This document shows, piece after piece, positions 39,089-51,251 of a stretch of 63,583 nucleotides of DNA. How positions within the stretch are numbered: the first letter of the stretch is position 1; every line of letters starts with the position of its first letter. The notes under the pieces are model-generated. The model was given only the letters and a program-made list of their open reading frames with translations, was not told the DNA's origin and made no database searches. The position numbers and the translations under genes are program-made. Source of the DNA: an uncultured beta proteobacterium. Its GTDB lineage: Bacteria > Pseudomonadota > Gammaproteobacteria > Burkholderiales > Burkholderiaceae_C. The DNA lies in contig CAIMSP010000040.1 in NCBI GenBank assembly GCA_903844215.1, positions 1-63,583 on the forward strand, read 5' to 3'.

Positions 39089-40299
39089 GCGCTGGCCTGC
39101 ACGCGCACGATGCTGGCCTCGCGCACCGGCAGATTGATGAGTGCGGCAAAGACGCCAAGCGCAATCGCGATGTACCAGACGACGTCATAGCTGCCCGTGC
39201 GGTCGTACAGGTAGCCGCCGAGCCAGACGCCCAGGAAGGAGCCGATCTGGTGGCTGAAGAACACAAAACCGCTGAGCATCGACAGGTGCGCCACACCAAA
39301 GATCTGCGCCACGGCGGCGTTCGTCGGCGGCACCGTGGACAGCCACAGCAGCCCCATGACGCTGGCAAAAACGTAGACGCTGGCAGGGCTCAGGGGCGCC
39401 AGCAAAAACAGGCTGATGGCCACGGCGCGCGCCAGATAGATGAAGGCCAGGATGTTCTTCTTTTGCAGCCGCTGCCCGAGCACGCCCGCGGCATAGGTGC
39501 CGAACACGTTGAACAGTCCGATCAGCCCCAGCGCGTAGCTCGCCACCTGGGGCGAGAGACCCTTGTCGCGCAGGTAGCTGGGCAGGTGCACGCCGATGAA
39601 CACGACCTGAAAACCGCACACGAAGTAGCCCGCCATCAGCAACTGAAAGCTCGGGTACTGGAAGGCCTCCTTCAGCGCCTGGGCAATCGACTGCTCGCGC
39701 TTGGCGCTGCCGACACCGCCCAAACCCGGTTCGCGCAAGCCCCAGGCCAGCGGCACCATCAGCAGCGTGGCCATTGCCAGCGCCGCCAGGGCCTGCTGCC
39801 AGCCGAACTGGGAAATCAGCCAGCCTTCGGTCGGGACCATCAAGAATTGGCCAAAGGAGCCGGCGGCCGCCGCCACACCCATGGCCCAGGAGCGCCGCTG
39901 GGGATCGACGTTGCGTCCGATCACGCCGTAAACCACGGCGTAGGTGGTGCCGGCCTGGGCCATGCCGATGAGCATGCCGGTCGTCCCGGCAAACCACAGT
40001 GGCGAGGCCGAATACGCCATGCCCAGCAGGCCCAGCGCGTACAGCACGGCGCCGCCGACGATGACGCGAAAGGCGCCCAGGCGGTCGGCCAGCATGCCGG
40101 CAAAAACGCCGGTGATACCCCAGGAAAGGTTTTGAATGGCCAGGGCAAAGGAGAAGGTCTCGCGGGTCCAGCCATGGGCCTGGGTGACCGGCGCCAGCCA
40201 CAGGCCAAAGCCGTGGCGAATGCCCATGGAGAGCGTGACGATGGCTGCGCCGCAGATCAGCACTTGGGTCAGGGAGAGGGGGGTAGGGCGGGAGGACAT
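39085..40299 (-). CDS. Major facilitator superfamily transporter
   Basis: A 404-residue MFS permease with about 12 hydrophobic segments. The first half has SMGIRHGFGLWLAPVTQAHG and SFALAIQNLSWGITGVFAG (about 40-58), followed by the motif-A-like GMLADRLGAFRVIVGG between helices 2 and 3. This matches the oxalate/formate-antiporter-like branch of MFS. The ATG at 40297-40299 (MSSRPTPLSL) is chosen rather than upstream in-frame starts. The substrate is unknown. It diverges from parE and is coupled (ATGA) to the downstream 43-residue peptide gene. Confidence 0.9.
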   Translation of the reverse strand: MSSRPTPLSLTQVLICGAAIVTLSMGIRHGFGLWLAPVTQAHGWTRETFSFALAIQNLSWGITGVFAGMLADRLGAFRVIVGGAVLYALGLLGMAYSASPLWFAGTTGMLIGMAQAGTTYAVVYGVIGRNVDPQRRSWAMGVAAAAGSFGQFLMVPTEGWLISQFGWQQALAALAMATLLMVPLAWGLREPGLGGVGSAKREQSIAQALKEAFQYPSFQLLMAGYFVCGFQVVFIGVHLPSYLRDKGLSPQVASYALGLIGLFNVFGTYAAGVLGQRLQKKNILAFIYLARAVAISLFLLAPLSPASVYVFASVMGLLWLSTVPPTNAAVAQIFGVAHLSMLSGFVFFSHQIGSFLGVWLGGYLYDRTGSYDVVWYIAIALGVFAALINLPVREASIVRVQASA

Positions 40300-40445
40300 G
40301 AGGCGACTGTAACGAATCTTGGCTTTGAAACGCTTGGCGCGAAGCAACGAACCTCAAGGACTTGGGGCTGTTTCCCGGCCAAACATGAAACTGTGCCTGT
40401 ATTTTCATCCAGTTATTTTGCGGAAGCACCTTACAATCCCACACC

Positions 40446-42428
40446 ATGGCGACCAAACCCAATCCAATTTCCCCCCCCGAATATTCTGAAAGCTCGATCC
40501 GCGTGCTCAAGGGCCTGGAGCCTGTCAAGCAGCGCCCGGGCATGTACACCCGCACCGACAACACCTTGCATGTGATCCAGGAGGTGCTGGACAACGCCGC
40601 CGACGAGGCCTTGGGCGGCTATGGCAAGAAGATCCGCGTGACGCTGCATGTGGACGGCTCGGTCAGCGTCGAGGACGACGGCCGCGGCATTCCCTTTGGC
40701 CTGCATCCGGAAGAAAACGCGCCGGTGATCGAGCTGGTGTTCACACGGCTGCACGCCGGTGGCAAGTTCGACAAGGGCAAGGGCGGCGCCTACAGCTTCT
40801 CCGGCGGCCTGCATGGCGTGGGCGTGAGCGTGACCAACGCCCTGGCCCTGCGGCTCGAGGCGACGAGCTACCGCGAAGGCCAAGTCGCGCGCCTGGTGTT
40901 CTCGGGCGGCGACGTGATCGAGCCGCTGCAGCTGCGCCCTGCGGCCGAGGGCGACCGAAAGTCCGGCACCACGGTGCGCGTCTGGCCCGACCCCAAGTAC
41001 TTCGAGAGCGCCGCGCTGCCCATGGCCGAGTTGACGCATCTGCTGCGCAGCAAGGCGGTGCTGATGCCGGGGGTCTCCGTGTCGCTCACCCAAGAGAAGA
41101 CGCGCGACACCCAGACCTGGGTCTTCAAGGGTGGATTGCGCGACTACCTGAGCCAGACCCTGGCCGGCGAACCGGTGATTCCGCTGTTCGAGGCCGAGGG
41201 CTTTGCCGACGCCCAAAGCGAGGCCTATGCCGAAGGCGAGGGCGCACAGTGGTGCGTGGCCTTCACCGAAGACGGCCAGCCGGTGCGCGAGAGCTATGTG
41301 AACCTGATTCCCACCAGCGCCGGCGGCACGCACGAAAGCGGTCTGCGCGACGGTCTGTTCACCGCAGTGAAGGGCTTCATCGAGCTGCACGGCCTGCTGC
41401 CCAAGGGCGTCAAGCTCATGCCTGAAGACGTGTTCGCGCGCGCCAGCTACGTGCTCTCGGCCAAGGTCCTCGACCCGCAGTTTCAGGGGCAGATCAAGGA
41501 GCGCTTGAATTCGCGCGACGCTGTGCGCCTGGTCTCCAGCTTCGTGCGGCCCGCGCTGGAACTGTGGCTGAACCAGCACGTGGAGTACGGCAAGCGACTC
41601 GCCGAACTCGCCATCAAGGCGGCGCAGACGCGGCAAAAGGCCGGGCAGAAGGTGGAAAAGCGCAAGGGCTCGGGCGTGGCCGTGCTGCCGGGCAAGCTCA
41701 CCGACTGCGAGAGCCGCGATCTGGCCTACAACGAGGTCTTTCTGGTCGAAGGCGACTCGGCCGGCGGCAGCGCCAAGATGGGGCGCGACAAGGAGAACCA
41801 GGCCGTCTTGCCGCTGCGCGGCAAGGTGCTCAACACCTGGGAGGTGGAGCGCGATCGGCTCTTTGCGAACAACGAAATTCACGACATCTCGGTGGCCATC
41901 GGCGTCGATCCGCACGGCCCCAATGACAGCCCCGACATGAGCGGTCTGCGCTACGGCAAGGTCTGCATCCTGTCGGACGCGGACGTGGACGGCTCGCACA
42001 TCCAGGTGCTGCTGCTGACGCTGTTCTTTCGGCACTTCCCCAAGTTGATTGAAACCGGCCATGTGTACGTGGCGCGCCCGCCCTTGTATCGGGTGGACGC
42101 CCCGGCGCGCGGCAAGAAGCCCGCGTCCAAGGCCTACGCGCTGGACGACGGCGAGTTGAACGCGATTCTGGACAAGTGCGTGAAGGAGGGCGTGGCGCGC
42201 GAGAAGTGCGTCATCAGCCGCTTCAAGGGGCTGGGCGAGATGAACGCGCTGCAGTTGTGGGACACCACGCTCAATCCCGACACGCGCCGATTGATGCCGG
42301 TGCAACTGGGCAACATGGATTTCCTGCAGACGCAAAGCCTCATCACCAAGCTCATGGGCAAGGGCGAAGCCGCATCCCGGCGCGAGCTCATGGAGCTGCA
42401 TGGCGACGCGGTCGATGTGGACGTGTGA
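40446..42428 (+). CDS. parE: DNA topoisomerase IV subunit B
   Basis: The ATPase subunit of topoisomerase IV, 660 residues, needed for decatenation. The GHKL ATPase motifs are VLDNAADEALGGYGKKI (about 39-55), DDGRGIPFGLHPEE, and GGLHGVGVSVTNALA. The TOPRIM part has FLVEGDSAGGSAKMGRDKEN (about 432-451), PLRGKVLNTWE and DADVDGSHIQ. QRDR-equivalent residues look wild type. The ATG at 40446 follows a -10-like TACAAT (40432-40437). parC follows after 48 bp, so both subunits are co-expressed. Confidence 0.98.
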   Translation: MATKPNPISPPEYSESSIRVLKGLEPVKQRPGMYTRTDNTLHVIQEVLDNAADEALGGYGKKIRVTLHVDGSVSVEDDGRGIPFGLHPEENAPVIELVFTRLHAGGKFDKGKGGAYSFSGGLHGVGVSVTNALALRLEATSYREGQVARLVFSGGDVIEPLQLRPAAEGDRKSGTTVRVWPDPKYFESAALPMAELTHLLRSKAVLMPGVSVSLTQEKTRDTQTWVFKGGLRDYLSQTLAGEPVIPLFEAEGFADAQSEAYAEGEGAQWCVAFTEDGQPVRESYVNLIPTSAGGTHESGLRDGLFTAVKGFIELHGLLPKGVKLMPEDVFARASYVLSAKVLDPQFQGQIKERLNSRDAVRLVSSFVRPALELWLNQHVEYGKRLAELAIKAAQTRQKAGQKVEKRKGSGVAVLPGKLTDCESRDLAYNEVFLVEGDSAGGSAKMGRDKENQAVLPLRGKVLNTWEVERDRLFANNEIHDISVAIGVDPHGPNDSPDMSGLRYGKVCILSDADVDGSHIQVLLLTLFFRHFPKLIETGHVYVARPPLYRVDAPARGKKPASKAYALDDGELNAILDKCVKEGVAREKCVISRFKGLGEMNALQLWDTTLNPDTRRLMPVQLGNMDFLQTQSLITKLMGKGEAASRRELMELHGDAVDVDV

Positions 42429-42476
42429 GCGCCATCGGCCGGACCCCCGATTGAATGTTTTTTGTGACCCCTATCC

Positions 42477-44828
<2,352 letters not shown>

Positions 44829-44899
44829 CGTGAAAGAACGAAGTTTCATGGTGCCGGGGCGCCTTGCGCACCAGGCATGAAAGTTGGCACCATGACCGG

Positions 44900-46165
44900 A
44901 TGGGGCTTGCCGTGATTGCGATTGACTTTGGCACCTCCAACTCCACCGTCGGCCTGACCTCGCCCCAAGGGCCCCGGCTGATCCCGCTGGAGCAGGGGAA
45001 CCTGACCATTCCCAGCGCCATCTTCTTCAACCTGGAGGACGACAAGGTTCAGTTCGGCCGCGAGGCCATCGCCGCCTACACGAACCATTACGACGGCCGA
45101 TTGCTGCGCTCGCTCAAGAGCGTGCTGGGCAGCAGCCTGATCGACGAGTCAACGGAAATCGGCCATGAGCGCATCAGCCTGAAGGACATCATTGGAAAAT
45201 TCCTCGCGCACCTGAAGGCCTTGGCGCAACAAGCGGCCGGCAAAGAACTGGAGGACGTGGTGATCGGGCGCCCCGTGTGTTTTGTCGACGACGACGCCCG
45301 GCTCGACCAACTCGCGCAGCAGCAGCTGGAATCGATTGCCAAGGCCTGCGGCTTCAAGCAGGTCCATTTTCAATACGAGCCGATCGCCGCTGCGCTCGAC
45401 TATGAATCCAGCGTGAGCCGCGAGGAGATGGCGCTGATTGCCGACATCGGCGGCGGCACCTCGGATTTTTCCGTGGTCCGCGTCTCGCCGCAGGCGCGGC
45501 GCAGGTCCGATCGGCGCAGCGATATTCTGGCCAACACCGGCGTGCACGTCGGCGGCACGGATTTTGACAAGTGGCTCAGCCTGGGACAGGTCATGCCGCA
45601 CCTGGGCTACAAGACGCACTACCGCAAGCGCGGCGAACTGGAACTGCCGTCGTCTCCTTATTTTGATCTGGCCACCTGGCACCGCATCAGCTTGCTGTAT
45701 GGCAAGAAGACCGCCAGCGAGTTGAAGGAAATGCATCTGCTGGCAGGGCAACCCGATCTCGTGCACCGACTGCTGCGCGTGGTGCGCGAGCGCAGCGGGC
45801 ATCAACTGGCCAGCGACGTGGAGAGTGCCAAGATCGCGCTCTCCAGCGCCGCCGATGTGCGCATCAGCCTGCCCTATGTGGACGAGCATCTCGTGGTGCC
45901 GGTCAATAGCCGCGACTTTGAACAGCGCGTGGCGGCGCTGACCGAGAAGATCGGTCAGTGCATTCGAGACTGCGTGCGCAGCGCAGGCATTTCCGTGGAG
46001 CAGATCGACACGCTGTTTCTCACCGGTGGCACCTCGTCGCTGAACTTTGTGCGCGACGCCTGCGCCAGCGCCGTGCCCCAGGCGCGCTTGGTCGAAGGCG
46101 ACAAGTTCGCCAGCGTCGGTCTGGGCCTGGCGATCGAAGCCGGCGTGCTCAGGGCGCGCTCCTGA
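44900..46165 (+). CDS. Hsp70 family protein (YegD-like)
   Basis: A 421-residue actin-fold ATPase of the Hsp70 superfamily without a DnaK substrate-binding domain, as in E. coli YegD. Phosphate-1 motif AIDFGTSNSTVGLTSP (about 6-21), phosphate-2 motif ADIGGGTSDFSVVRVS (about 180-195) and the adenosine motif FLTGGTSSLNFV (about 372-383) are present. It is probably a chaperone-like ATPase of unknown client. The start is uncertain: ATG 44900 (MGLAVIAIDFG) is preferred over an in-frame TTG at 44864. Two competing hairpins occupy the region just upstream. Confidence 0.88.
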   Translation: MGLAVIAIDFGTSNSTVGLTSPQGPRLIPLEQGNLTIPSAIFFNLEDDKVQFGREAIAAYTNHYDGRLLRSLKSVLGSSLIDESTEIGHERISLKDIIGKFLAHLKALAQQAAGKELEDVVIGRPVCFVDDDARLDQLAQQQLESIAKACGFKQVHFQYEPIAAALDYESSVSREEMALIADIGGGTSDFSVVRVSPQARRRSDRRSDILANTGVHVGGTDFDKWLSLGQVMPHLGYKTHYRKRGELELPSSPYFDLATWHRISLLYGKKTASELKEMHLLAGQPDLVHRLLRVVRERSGHQLASDVESAKIALSSAADVRISLPYVDEHLVVPVNSRDFEQRVAALTEKIGQCIRDCVRSAGISVEQIDTLFLTGGTSSLNFVRDACASAVPQARLVEGDKFASVGLGLAIEAGVLRARS

Positions 46166-46206
46166 GCATCAGCGCATGCGAGGCTGCGCCCCGGCCGACT
46201 AGCGGC

Positions 46207-46665
46207 TCATGCCACTTCGGCGATCAGTTCGATTTCGACGCAGGCGCCCAGCGGAATTTGCGCCACACCGAAAGCGCTGCGGGCGTGCGCGCCGACGGTG
46301 GGGCCGAACACTGCGCCGAGCAATTCTGAGCAGCCGTTGGTCACCAGGTGTTGCTCGGTGAAGTCTGCGGTGGAGTTCACCAGCGACATGACTTTGACGA
46401 TGCGCTTGACGCGGTTCAGATCGCCCACGGCGGCGTGCAGCGTCCCCATCAGATCGATGGCCACGGCGCGCGCAGCGGCCTGGCCCTCTTCGGTCGTGGT
46501 GTTGCGACCGAGTTGACCGACCCACACCTTGCCGTCTTTCTTGGCGATGTGGCCGCTCAGGAAGACCAGCTTGCCGGTCTGCACGAACGGCACATAGGCG
46601 GCGGCCGGGGCGGCCACCGGGGGCAGGCTGATGTTCAGGGATTGGAGTTTGGCGTAGATGGTCAT
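46207..46665 (-). CDS. RidA family protein (YjgF/YER057c/UK114)
   Basis: A 152-residue protein of the RidA superfamily, whose archetype deaminates reactive enamines/imines. Features are PPVAAPAAAYVPFVQTGKLV near the start, LSGHIAKKDGKVWVG (about 37-51), and the acidic/His-containing C-terminal RSAFGVAQIPLGACVEIELI (about 128-147). The length (152) and the LGRNTTTEEGQAAAR segment fit the longer YjgH/Rid2-3-like subgroups; the catalytic Arg of true RidA is not obvious, so the activity is uncertain. Confidence 0.85.
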   Translation of the reverse strand: MTIYAKLQSLNISLPPVAAPAAAYVPFVQTGKLVFLSGHIAKKDGKVWVGQLGRNTTTEEGQAAARAVAIDLMGTLHAAVGDLNRVKRIVKVMSLVNSTADFTEQHLVTNGCSELLGAVFGPTVGAHARSAFGVAQIPLGACVEIELIAEVA

Positions 46666-46771
46666 GTTGGCTCAGCTCAAAAATGAACGCATTTTCTCAT
46701 TCCCCGGCGCGCGCCATGAAAAACCGACGCCAGGTTTTGCGTTAAGCTGGACTGAGCCCTTGAGGAACGAT

Positions 46772-47572
46772 ATGAACCACGCCTTACCCACACTTTTTGT
46801 TTCCCACGGTTCGCCGATGTTTGCCCTTGAGCCCGGCAGCACCGGCCCGGCACTGGCGCTTTGGTCCGAGGCCTTGGTGCGCACGCACGGCCCGCTGCGC
46901 GGCGTGGTGCTGATGTCGCCGCACTGGATGGCGCGCGCCACTAGCGTGATGATCAACCCCCGGCCGACCACCTGGCACGACTTTGGTGGCTTTGCGCCCG
47001 AGTTGTACCAACTGCAATACCCGGCCCCGGGCAGCACGGCCTTGGGGCTGGAAGTGCTGGGCCTGCTGCAGCAGGCCGGCATCGCGGCGCTGGCGGACCC
47101 CGAGCGTCCTTTGGACCATGGCGCCTGGGTGCCGCTGATGCACCTGTTCCCGGGCGCGCAAGTGCCGGTGGTGCAAGTGGCGCTGCCGGTGGATGCCGGG
47201 CCGCAACAGGTACTGGAGTTGGGGCGCGCGCTGCGCGGCTTGCGCGACAGCGGCGTGCTGCTGATCGGCTCCGGCAGCATGACGCACAACCTGAATGAGT
47301 TTTTTGGCGGCGAGCGTGCGCCTTTGCCCTATGTGCTGGAGTTCAGCCGCTGGATCGAGGCCGCGTTGCAACGCGGCGATGTGGCGGCCCTGCTGGACTA
47401 CCGCGCGCAAGCGCCGCACGCCGTGCGCGCGCACCCGAGCGAGGATCACTTCTTGCCGCTGTTCTTCGCGCTGGGCGCGGCACAGGATGGCGCCGTGCCG
47501 CAGTACATCAGCCGCGAGGTGATGCACGGCATCCTGGCCATGGACGCCTTTGCCCTGCAAGCCGGCGCATGA
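46772..47572 (+). CDS. DODA-type extradiol ring-cleavage dioxygenase (LigB family)
   Basis: A 266-residue LigB-type dioxygenase related to YgiD/4,5-DOPA dioxygenase, an iron enzyme that opens catecholic rings. The motif TLFVSHGSPMFALEPG (about 6-21) carries the first metal His, SPHWMARATSVMINPRP (about 50-66) carries the second, and DHGAWVPLMHLFPGAQ (about 119-134) and GSGSMTHNL (about 170-178) are conserved. The ATG at 46772 (MNHALP) is used. The true substrate is unknown. It overlaps the next gene as ATGA. Confidence 0.9.
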   Translation: MNHALPTLFVSHGSPMFALEPGSTGPALALWSEALVRTHGPLRGVVLMSPHWMARATSVMINPRPTTWHDFGGFAPELYQLQYPAPGSTALGLEVLGLLQQAGIAALADPERPLDHGAWVPLMHLFPGAQVPVVQVALPVDAGPQQVLELGRALRGLRDSGVLLIGSGSMTHNLNEFFGGERAPLPYVLEFSRWIEAALQRGDVAALLDYRAQAPHAVRAHPSEDHFLPLFFALGAAQDGAVPQYISREVMHGILAMDAFALQAGA

Positions 47573-47871
47573 GCTATACGCTGCGGCTCTACGATTTCGA
47601 GGACGCCAGCGAGCAGGACCGACGCGCCGCAGAACAGCGCTTTCGCGCGGCACTGGAGTCCGCGCTGGGCGACGCGGCCATGGTGGCGCCGGTTTACACG
47701 ATGTACTTGAAGCTGCTGTCGATCTACGGTGAGGAGCCGCCCGAAGACGCGCTCACCGAGGCGCAGCGCGAGCTGTTCACCCAGTGGCAAGCCGCAGAGT
47801 CGGCCGCCGTGACGGCCGCCTTTGGACCGCACCGCTACATGGGCGACGCGCAGTTTGAGATCGGCGTCTAA
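47569..47871 (+). CDS. Conserved hypothetical protein, coupled to the dioxygenase gene
   Basis: A 100-residue acidic, helix-rich protein with no domain I recognise. It begins [20 protein letters not shown] and contains [20 protein letters not shown] (about 47-66) and a C-terminal [17 protein letters not shown]. Its ATG overlaps the stop of the dioxygenase (ATGA), implying coupled translation and possibly complex formation. Its own stop overlaps the gcvP stop by 3 bp on the opposite strand. Confidence 0.78.
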   Translation: MSYTLRLYDFEDASEQDRRAAEQRFRAALESALGDAAMVAPVYTMYLKLLSIYGEEPPEDALTEAQRELFTQWQAAESAAVTAAFGPHRYMGDAQFEIGV

Positions 47872-50786
47872 GCCGCGTACTCGCCCACCGGGATGCAACT
47901 GCAAAACAGATTCCGGTCGCCCCAGACGTTGTCCACCCGGCCCACCGGCGGCCAGTACTTGACGTTCTTCAACGTGGCCAGCGGAAACGCGCCGAGCTCG
48001 CGCGGGTAGGGTCGGTCCCAGTCGGCCTGCATCAGGCTGGCCGCCGTGTGCGGCGCGTGCGTGAGCGGGTTGTTGTCCCGCGGCCAGACGCCTTGTTGCA
48101 CCTGATGGATTTCCTGGCGGATGGCGATCATGGCGTGGATGAAGCGGTCGAGCTCGCTCAGGGTTTCGCTCTCCGTGGGCTCCACCATGAGCGTGCCCGG
48201 CACCGGAAAGCTCAAGGTCGGCGCATGAAAACCGTAGTCCATGAGGCGCTTGGCCACGTCTTCGGCGCCGATGCCGCTGGCGTCCTTCAGGGGGCGCAAA
48301 TCCAGAATGCATTCATGCGCCACGTGACCATTCGCGCTGGCATACAGCGTGGGGTAGTGCTCCCGCAAGCGCGCACTGATGTAGTTGGCGGCCAGGATGG
48401 CGGCCTCGGTGGCGTGGCGCAAGCCATCCGCGCCCATCATGCGGCAGTACATCCAGCTGATCGGCAAGACGGCGGCGTTGCCCAGGGGCGCTGCAGAGAT
48501 GGCTCCGACCCGGTGACCCGCGCCCTCTCCCGGGGGGAGTGGGGGTAGGGACGACTGGGCCGCCGCGAAGGTCGCGTGTCCCGGGAGATAAGGCACGAGA
48601 TCGGCCACCACGCACACCGGACCGACGCCGGGGCCGCCGCCGCCGTGCGGAATGCAGAAGGTCTTGTGCAGGTTCAGGTGGCTCACGTCGCCGCCGAACT
48701 CGCCGGGGGCGGCCGTGCCCACGAGCGCATTCATGTTGGCGCCGTCCACATAGACGCGTGCGCCGTGGGAATGCACCAGCGCGCAGAGTTCCTTCACCTG
48801 GGTTTCGAACACGCCGTGCGTGCTCGGGTAGGTGATCATCACCGCCGCCAAATGGCTGCTGTGCTGCTCGCATTTGGCCTGCAGGTCGGCCATGTCCACA
48901 TTGCCCTGCGCGTCGCAGGCGGTGACAACCACCGTGAGGCCCGCCATCTGGGCGCTGGCCGGATTCGTGCCGTGCGCGCTGCTGGGAATCAAACAGATGT
49001 TGCGCTGGCCCTGGCCGTGGGCCTGGTGGTAGGCGCGGATCACCAACAGGCCCGCGTATTCGCCCTGCGAGCCGGCGTTGGGCTGCAGGCTGATGCCGGC
49101 ATAGCCCGTGGCCTGACACAGCCAGGCGCGCAGTTGTTCGTCGAGTTCGGCGTAGCCCTGCAGTTGGTCGGCGGGTGCGAACGGATGGAGGTTCGCGAAC
49201 TCGGGCCAGGTGATGGGAATCATCTCGCTCGTGGCGTTGAGCTTCATGGTGCAACTGCCCAGCGGAATCATGCTGCGGTCCAAGGCCAGATCCTTGTCGC
49301 TTAAACGCCGGATGTAGCGCAGCATGCCGGTCTCGGAGTGGTAGCTATTGAACACCGGGTGCGTGAGAAAGGCGCTGCTGCGACGCAGCGCGGGCGCGAT
49401 CAGCGGCTCGATGCCTTGCTCGAAGGCGCTGAGCTGTGGCAGCGCCTGGCCGGCCTGGGCGAAGAAGGACCAGAGCTGCTCCAGGTCGGCACGGGTCGTG
49501 GTTTCGTCCAGCGCCAGCGCCAACTGGGTGTTGGACGCGCGGCGCAGGTTCACGCCGGCCTGGCGCGCCTTCTCGGCAATGGCGTCGGTGGCGGCGCCCG
49601 TCTGCAGCGTGAGCGTGTCGAAGGCGCTGGCGTGGCTCAGCGTGCAGCCCAGATGCTGCAGGCCTTGCGCCAGAATGGCGCTGTAGCTGGCAACGCGTTG
49701 CGCGATGCGCTTGAGTCCCTCAGGCCCGTGGTACACGGCGTACATGCTGGCCACGACGGCGGGCAGCACCTGCGCCGTGCAGATGTTGGAGGTGGCTTTT
49801 TCGCGGCGGATGTGCTGCTCGCGCGTTTGCAGCGCCAGCCGATAGGCCGGGTTGCCCTGCGCGTCCACGCTCACGCCGATGAGGCGCCCGGGCATGGAGC
49901 GCTTGAACTCGTCGCGACACGCCATGAAGGCGGCATGCGGGCCGCCGTTGCCCATGGGCATGCCAAAGCGTTGCGTGCTGCCCACGGTGATGTCAGCGCC
50001 CCATTCACCGGGCGGCGCGAGCAAAGTCAGCGCCAGCAGGTCGGTGGCGACGATGAACACGGCCTGCTTGGCGTGGGCCTGTTCCACGACGCCGCGCAGG
50101 TCGGCCACCAAGCCGGTGCTCGAGGGGTACTGCGCCAGCACGCCGAAACAGTCGCCCTGGCTCAGCAACTCTGCGGCGCTGCCGACCTTGACCTCGATGC
50201 CCAGCGGTGCCGCCCGCGTGCGCACGACTTCGATGGTTTGCGGGTGGCAGTCGCTGGCGACGATGAAGACCGCGCTCTTGCTCTTGCTGGAGCGTTTCGC
50301 CAAGGTCATGGCCTCAGCCGCTGCCGTGGCCTCATCCAGCATGGAAGCGTTCGCCATGGGCATGGCGGTCAAGTCGCAGACCATGGTCTGAAAGTTCACC
50401 AGCGCCTCCATGCGGCCCTGGCTGATTTCGGCCTGATAGGGCGTGTAGGCCGTGTACCAGGCGGGGTTTTCCAGCACGTTGCGCAGGATCACGCCGGGCG
50501 TGTGCGTGCCGTAATAGCCCTGGCCGATGAAGCTCTTGAACAGTTTGTTCTTGCCCGCCATGGTCTTGAGTTCGGCCAATGCGGCGGCCTCGGTCACGGG
50601 CGGGGGCAAGTCCATGGGCTTGGAGCGCGCGATGGAACGCGGCACGATGCCCTCGATCAGCGCGGTGCGCGTGGCCGCACCCACAACGCTCAGCATCAAG
50701 GCCTCATCGGCAGGGCTGATGCCGATGTGACGGGCGATGAATTCAGCCGCGTTTTCGAGTTCGCTCAGAGGTGTGGTGCTGTTCAT
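47868..50786 (-). CDS. gcvP: Glycine dehydrogenase (aminomethyl-transferring), P-protein
   Basis: The PLP-dependent decarboxylating subunit of the glycine cleavage system, 972 residues, single-chain (P1 and P2 fused). The pyridoxal-phosphate Lys lies in [20 protein letters not shown] (about 700-719); the region [20 protein letters not shown] marks the N-terminal half. The length is normal for the single-chain form. It is the last gene of gcvT-gcvH-gcvP with only 4 bp to gcvH, so it is under the glycine riboswitch upstream of gcvT. Confidence 0.98.
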   Translation of the reverse strand: MNSTTPLSELENAAEFIARHIGISPADEALMLSVVGAATRTALIEGIVPRSIARSKPMDLPPPVTEAAALAELKTMAGKNKLFKSFIGQGYYGTHTPGVILRNVLENPAWYTAYTPYQAEISQGRMEALVNFQTMVCDLTAMPMANASMLDEATAAAEAMTLAKRSSKSKSAVFIVASDCHPQTIEVVRTRAAPLGIEVKVGSAAELLSQGDCFGVLAQYPSSTGLVADLRGVVEQAHAKQAVFIVATDLLALTLLAPPGEWGADITVGSTQRFGMPMGNGGPHAAFMACRDEFKRSMPGRLIGVSVDAQGNPAYRLALQTREQHIRREKATSNICTAQVLPAVVASMYAVYHGPEGLKRIAQRVASYSAILAQGLQHLGCTLSHASAFDTLTLQTGAATDAIAEKARQAGVNLRRASNTQLALALDETTTRADLEQLWSFFAQAGQALPQLSAFEQGIEPLIAPALRRSSAFLTHPVFNSYHSETGMLRYIRRLSDKDLALDRSMIPLGSCTMKLNATSEMIPITWPEFANLHPFAPADQLQGYAELDEQLRAWLCQATGYAGISLQPNAGSQGEYAGLLVIRAYHQAHGQGQRNICLIPSSAHGTNPASAQMAGLTVVVTACDAQGNVDMADLQAKCEQHSSHLAAVMITYPSTHGVFETQVKELCALVHSHGARVYVDGANMNALVGTAAPGEFGGDVSHLNLHKTFCIPHGGGGPGVGPVCVVADLVPYLPGHATFAAAQSSLPPLPPGEGAGHRVGAISAAPLGNAAVLPISWMYCRMMGADGLRHATEAAILAANYISARLREHYPTLYASANGHVAHECILDLRPLKDASGIGAEDVAKRLMDYGFHAPTLSFPVPGTLMVEPTESETLSELDRFIHAMIAIRQEIHQVQQGVWPRDNNPLTHAPHTAASLMQADWDRPYPRELGAFPLATLKNVKYWPPVGRVDNVWGDRNLFCSCIPVGEYAA

Positions 50787-50790
50787 GGCT

Positions 50791-51162
50791 TCAGTGGTCG
50801 GCGGCGAATTGGCTGTAGCTGGTCTCGTCCATCAGCGCATCCACCTGGGACGCGTCCGAGAGCTTGACCTTGAAGAACCAGCCCGCACCCAGCGGGTCGG
50901 TGTTGGCCAGCGCCGGGTCGGCGCGCAGGGCTTCGTTCACCTCGGTGACTTCTCCGCTCACCGGCATATAGACGTCGGCGGCCGCCTTGACCGATTCCAC
51001 GACACCGGCGACGTCCTTTTGCGCGTAGCTCTTGCCCACTTCGGGCAGATCCACAAACACCACGTCGCCCAGCGCGTCTTGCGCGTGGTGGGTGATGCCG
51101 ATGGTGGCGATGCCGCCGTCGAGCTGGATCCATTCGTGGTCGGGGGTGTATTTGATGCGCAT
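50791..51162 (-). CDS. gcvH: Glycine cleavage system H protein
   Basis: The lipoyl carrier of glycine cleavage, 123 residues. The N-terminus [20 protein letters not shown] and the lipoylation site [20 protein letters not shown] (lipoyl-Lys in ESVKAA, about 61-66) are diagnostic, as is [15 protein letters not shown] near the C-terminus. It shuttles the aminomethyl group between P and T proteins. It is separated from gcvT by 90 bp holding a REP-like palindrome. Confidence 0.99.
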   Translation of the reverse strand: MRIKYTPDHEWIQLDGGIATIGITHHAQDALGDVVFVDLPEVGKSYAQKDVAGVVESVKAAADVYMPVSGEVTEVNEALRADPALANTDPLGAGWFFKVKLSDASQVDALMDETSYSQFAADH

Positions 51163-51216
51163 GTGATGGCTCCTGAAATGATGTTGGTGAAAGTTCGTCG
51201 AGTTGAATGCTGCGAT

Positions 51217-51242
51217 GTCGGGTTACGCTGCGCTAACCCGAC
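51217..51242. repeat. REP-like palindromic element (copy 2)
   Basis: GTCGGGTTA (51217-51225) and TAACCCGAC (51234-51242) form a perfect 9-bp stem around CGCTGCGC. The flank CTACGGG continues to match the element at 28034-28050. It lies between gcvT and gcvH, inside a transcript, so it may affect mRNA stability or processing. Confidence 0.8.
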
Positions 51243-51251
51243 CTACGGGTT

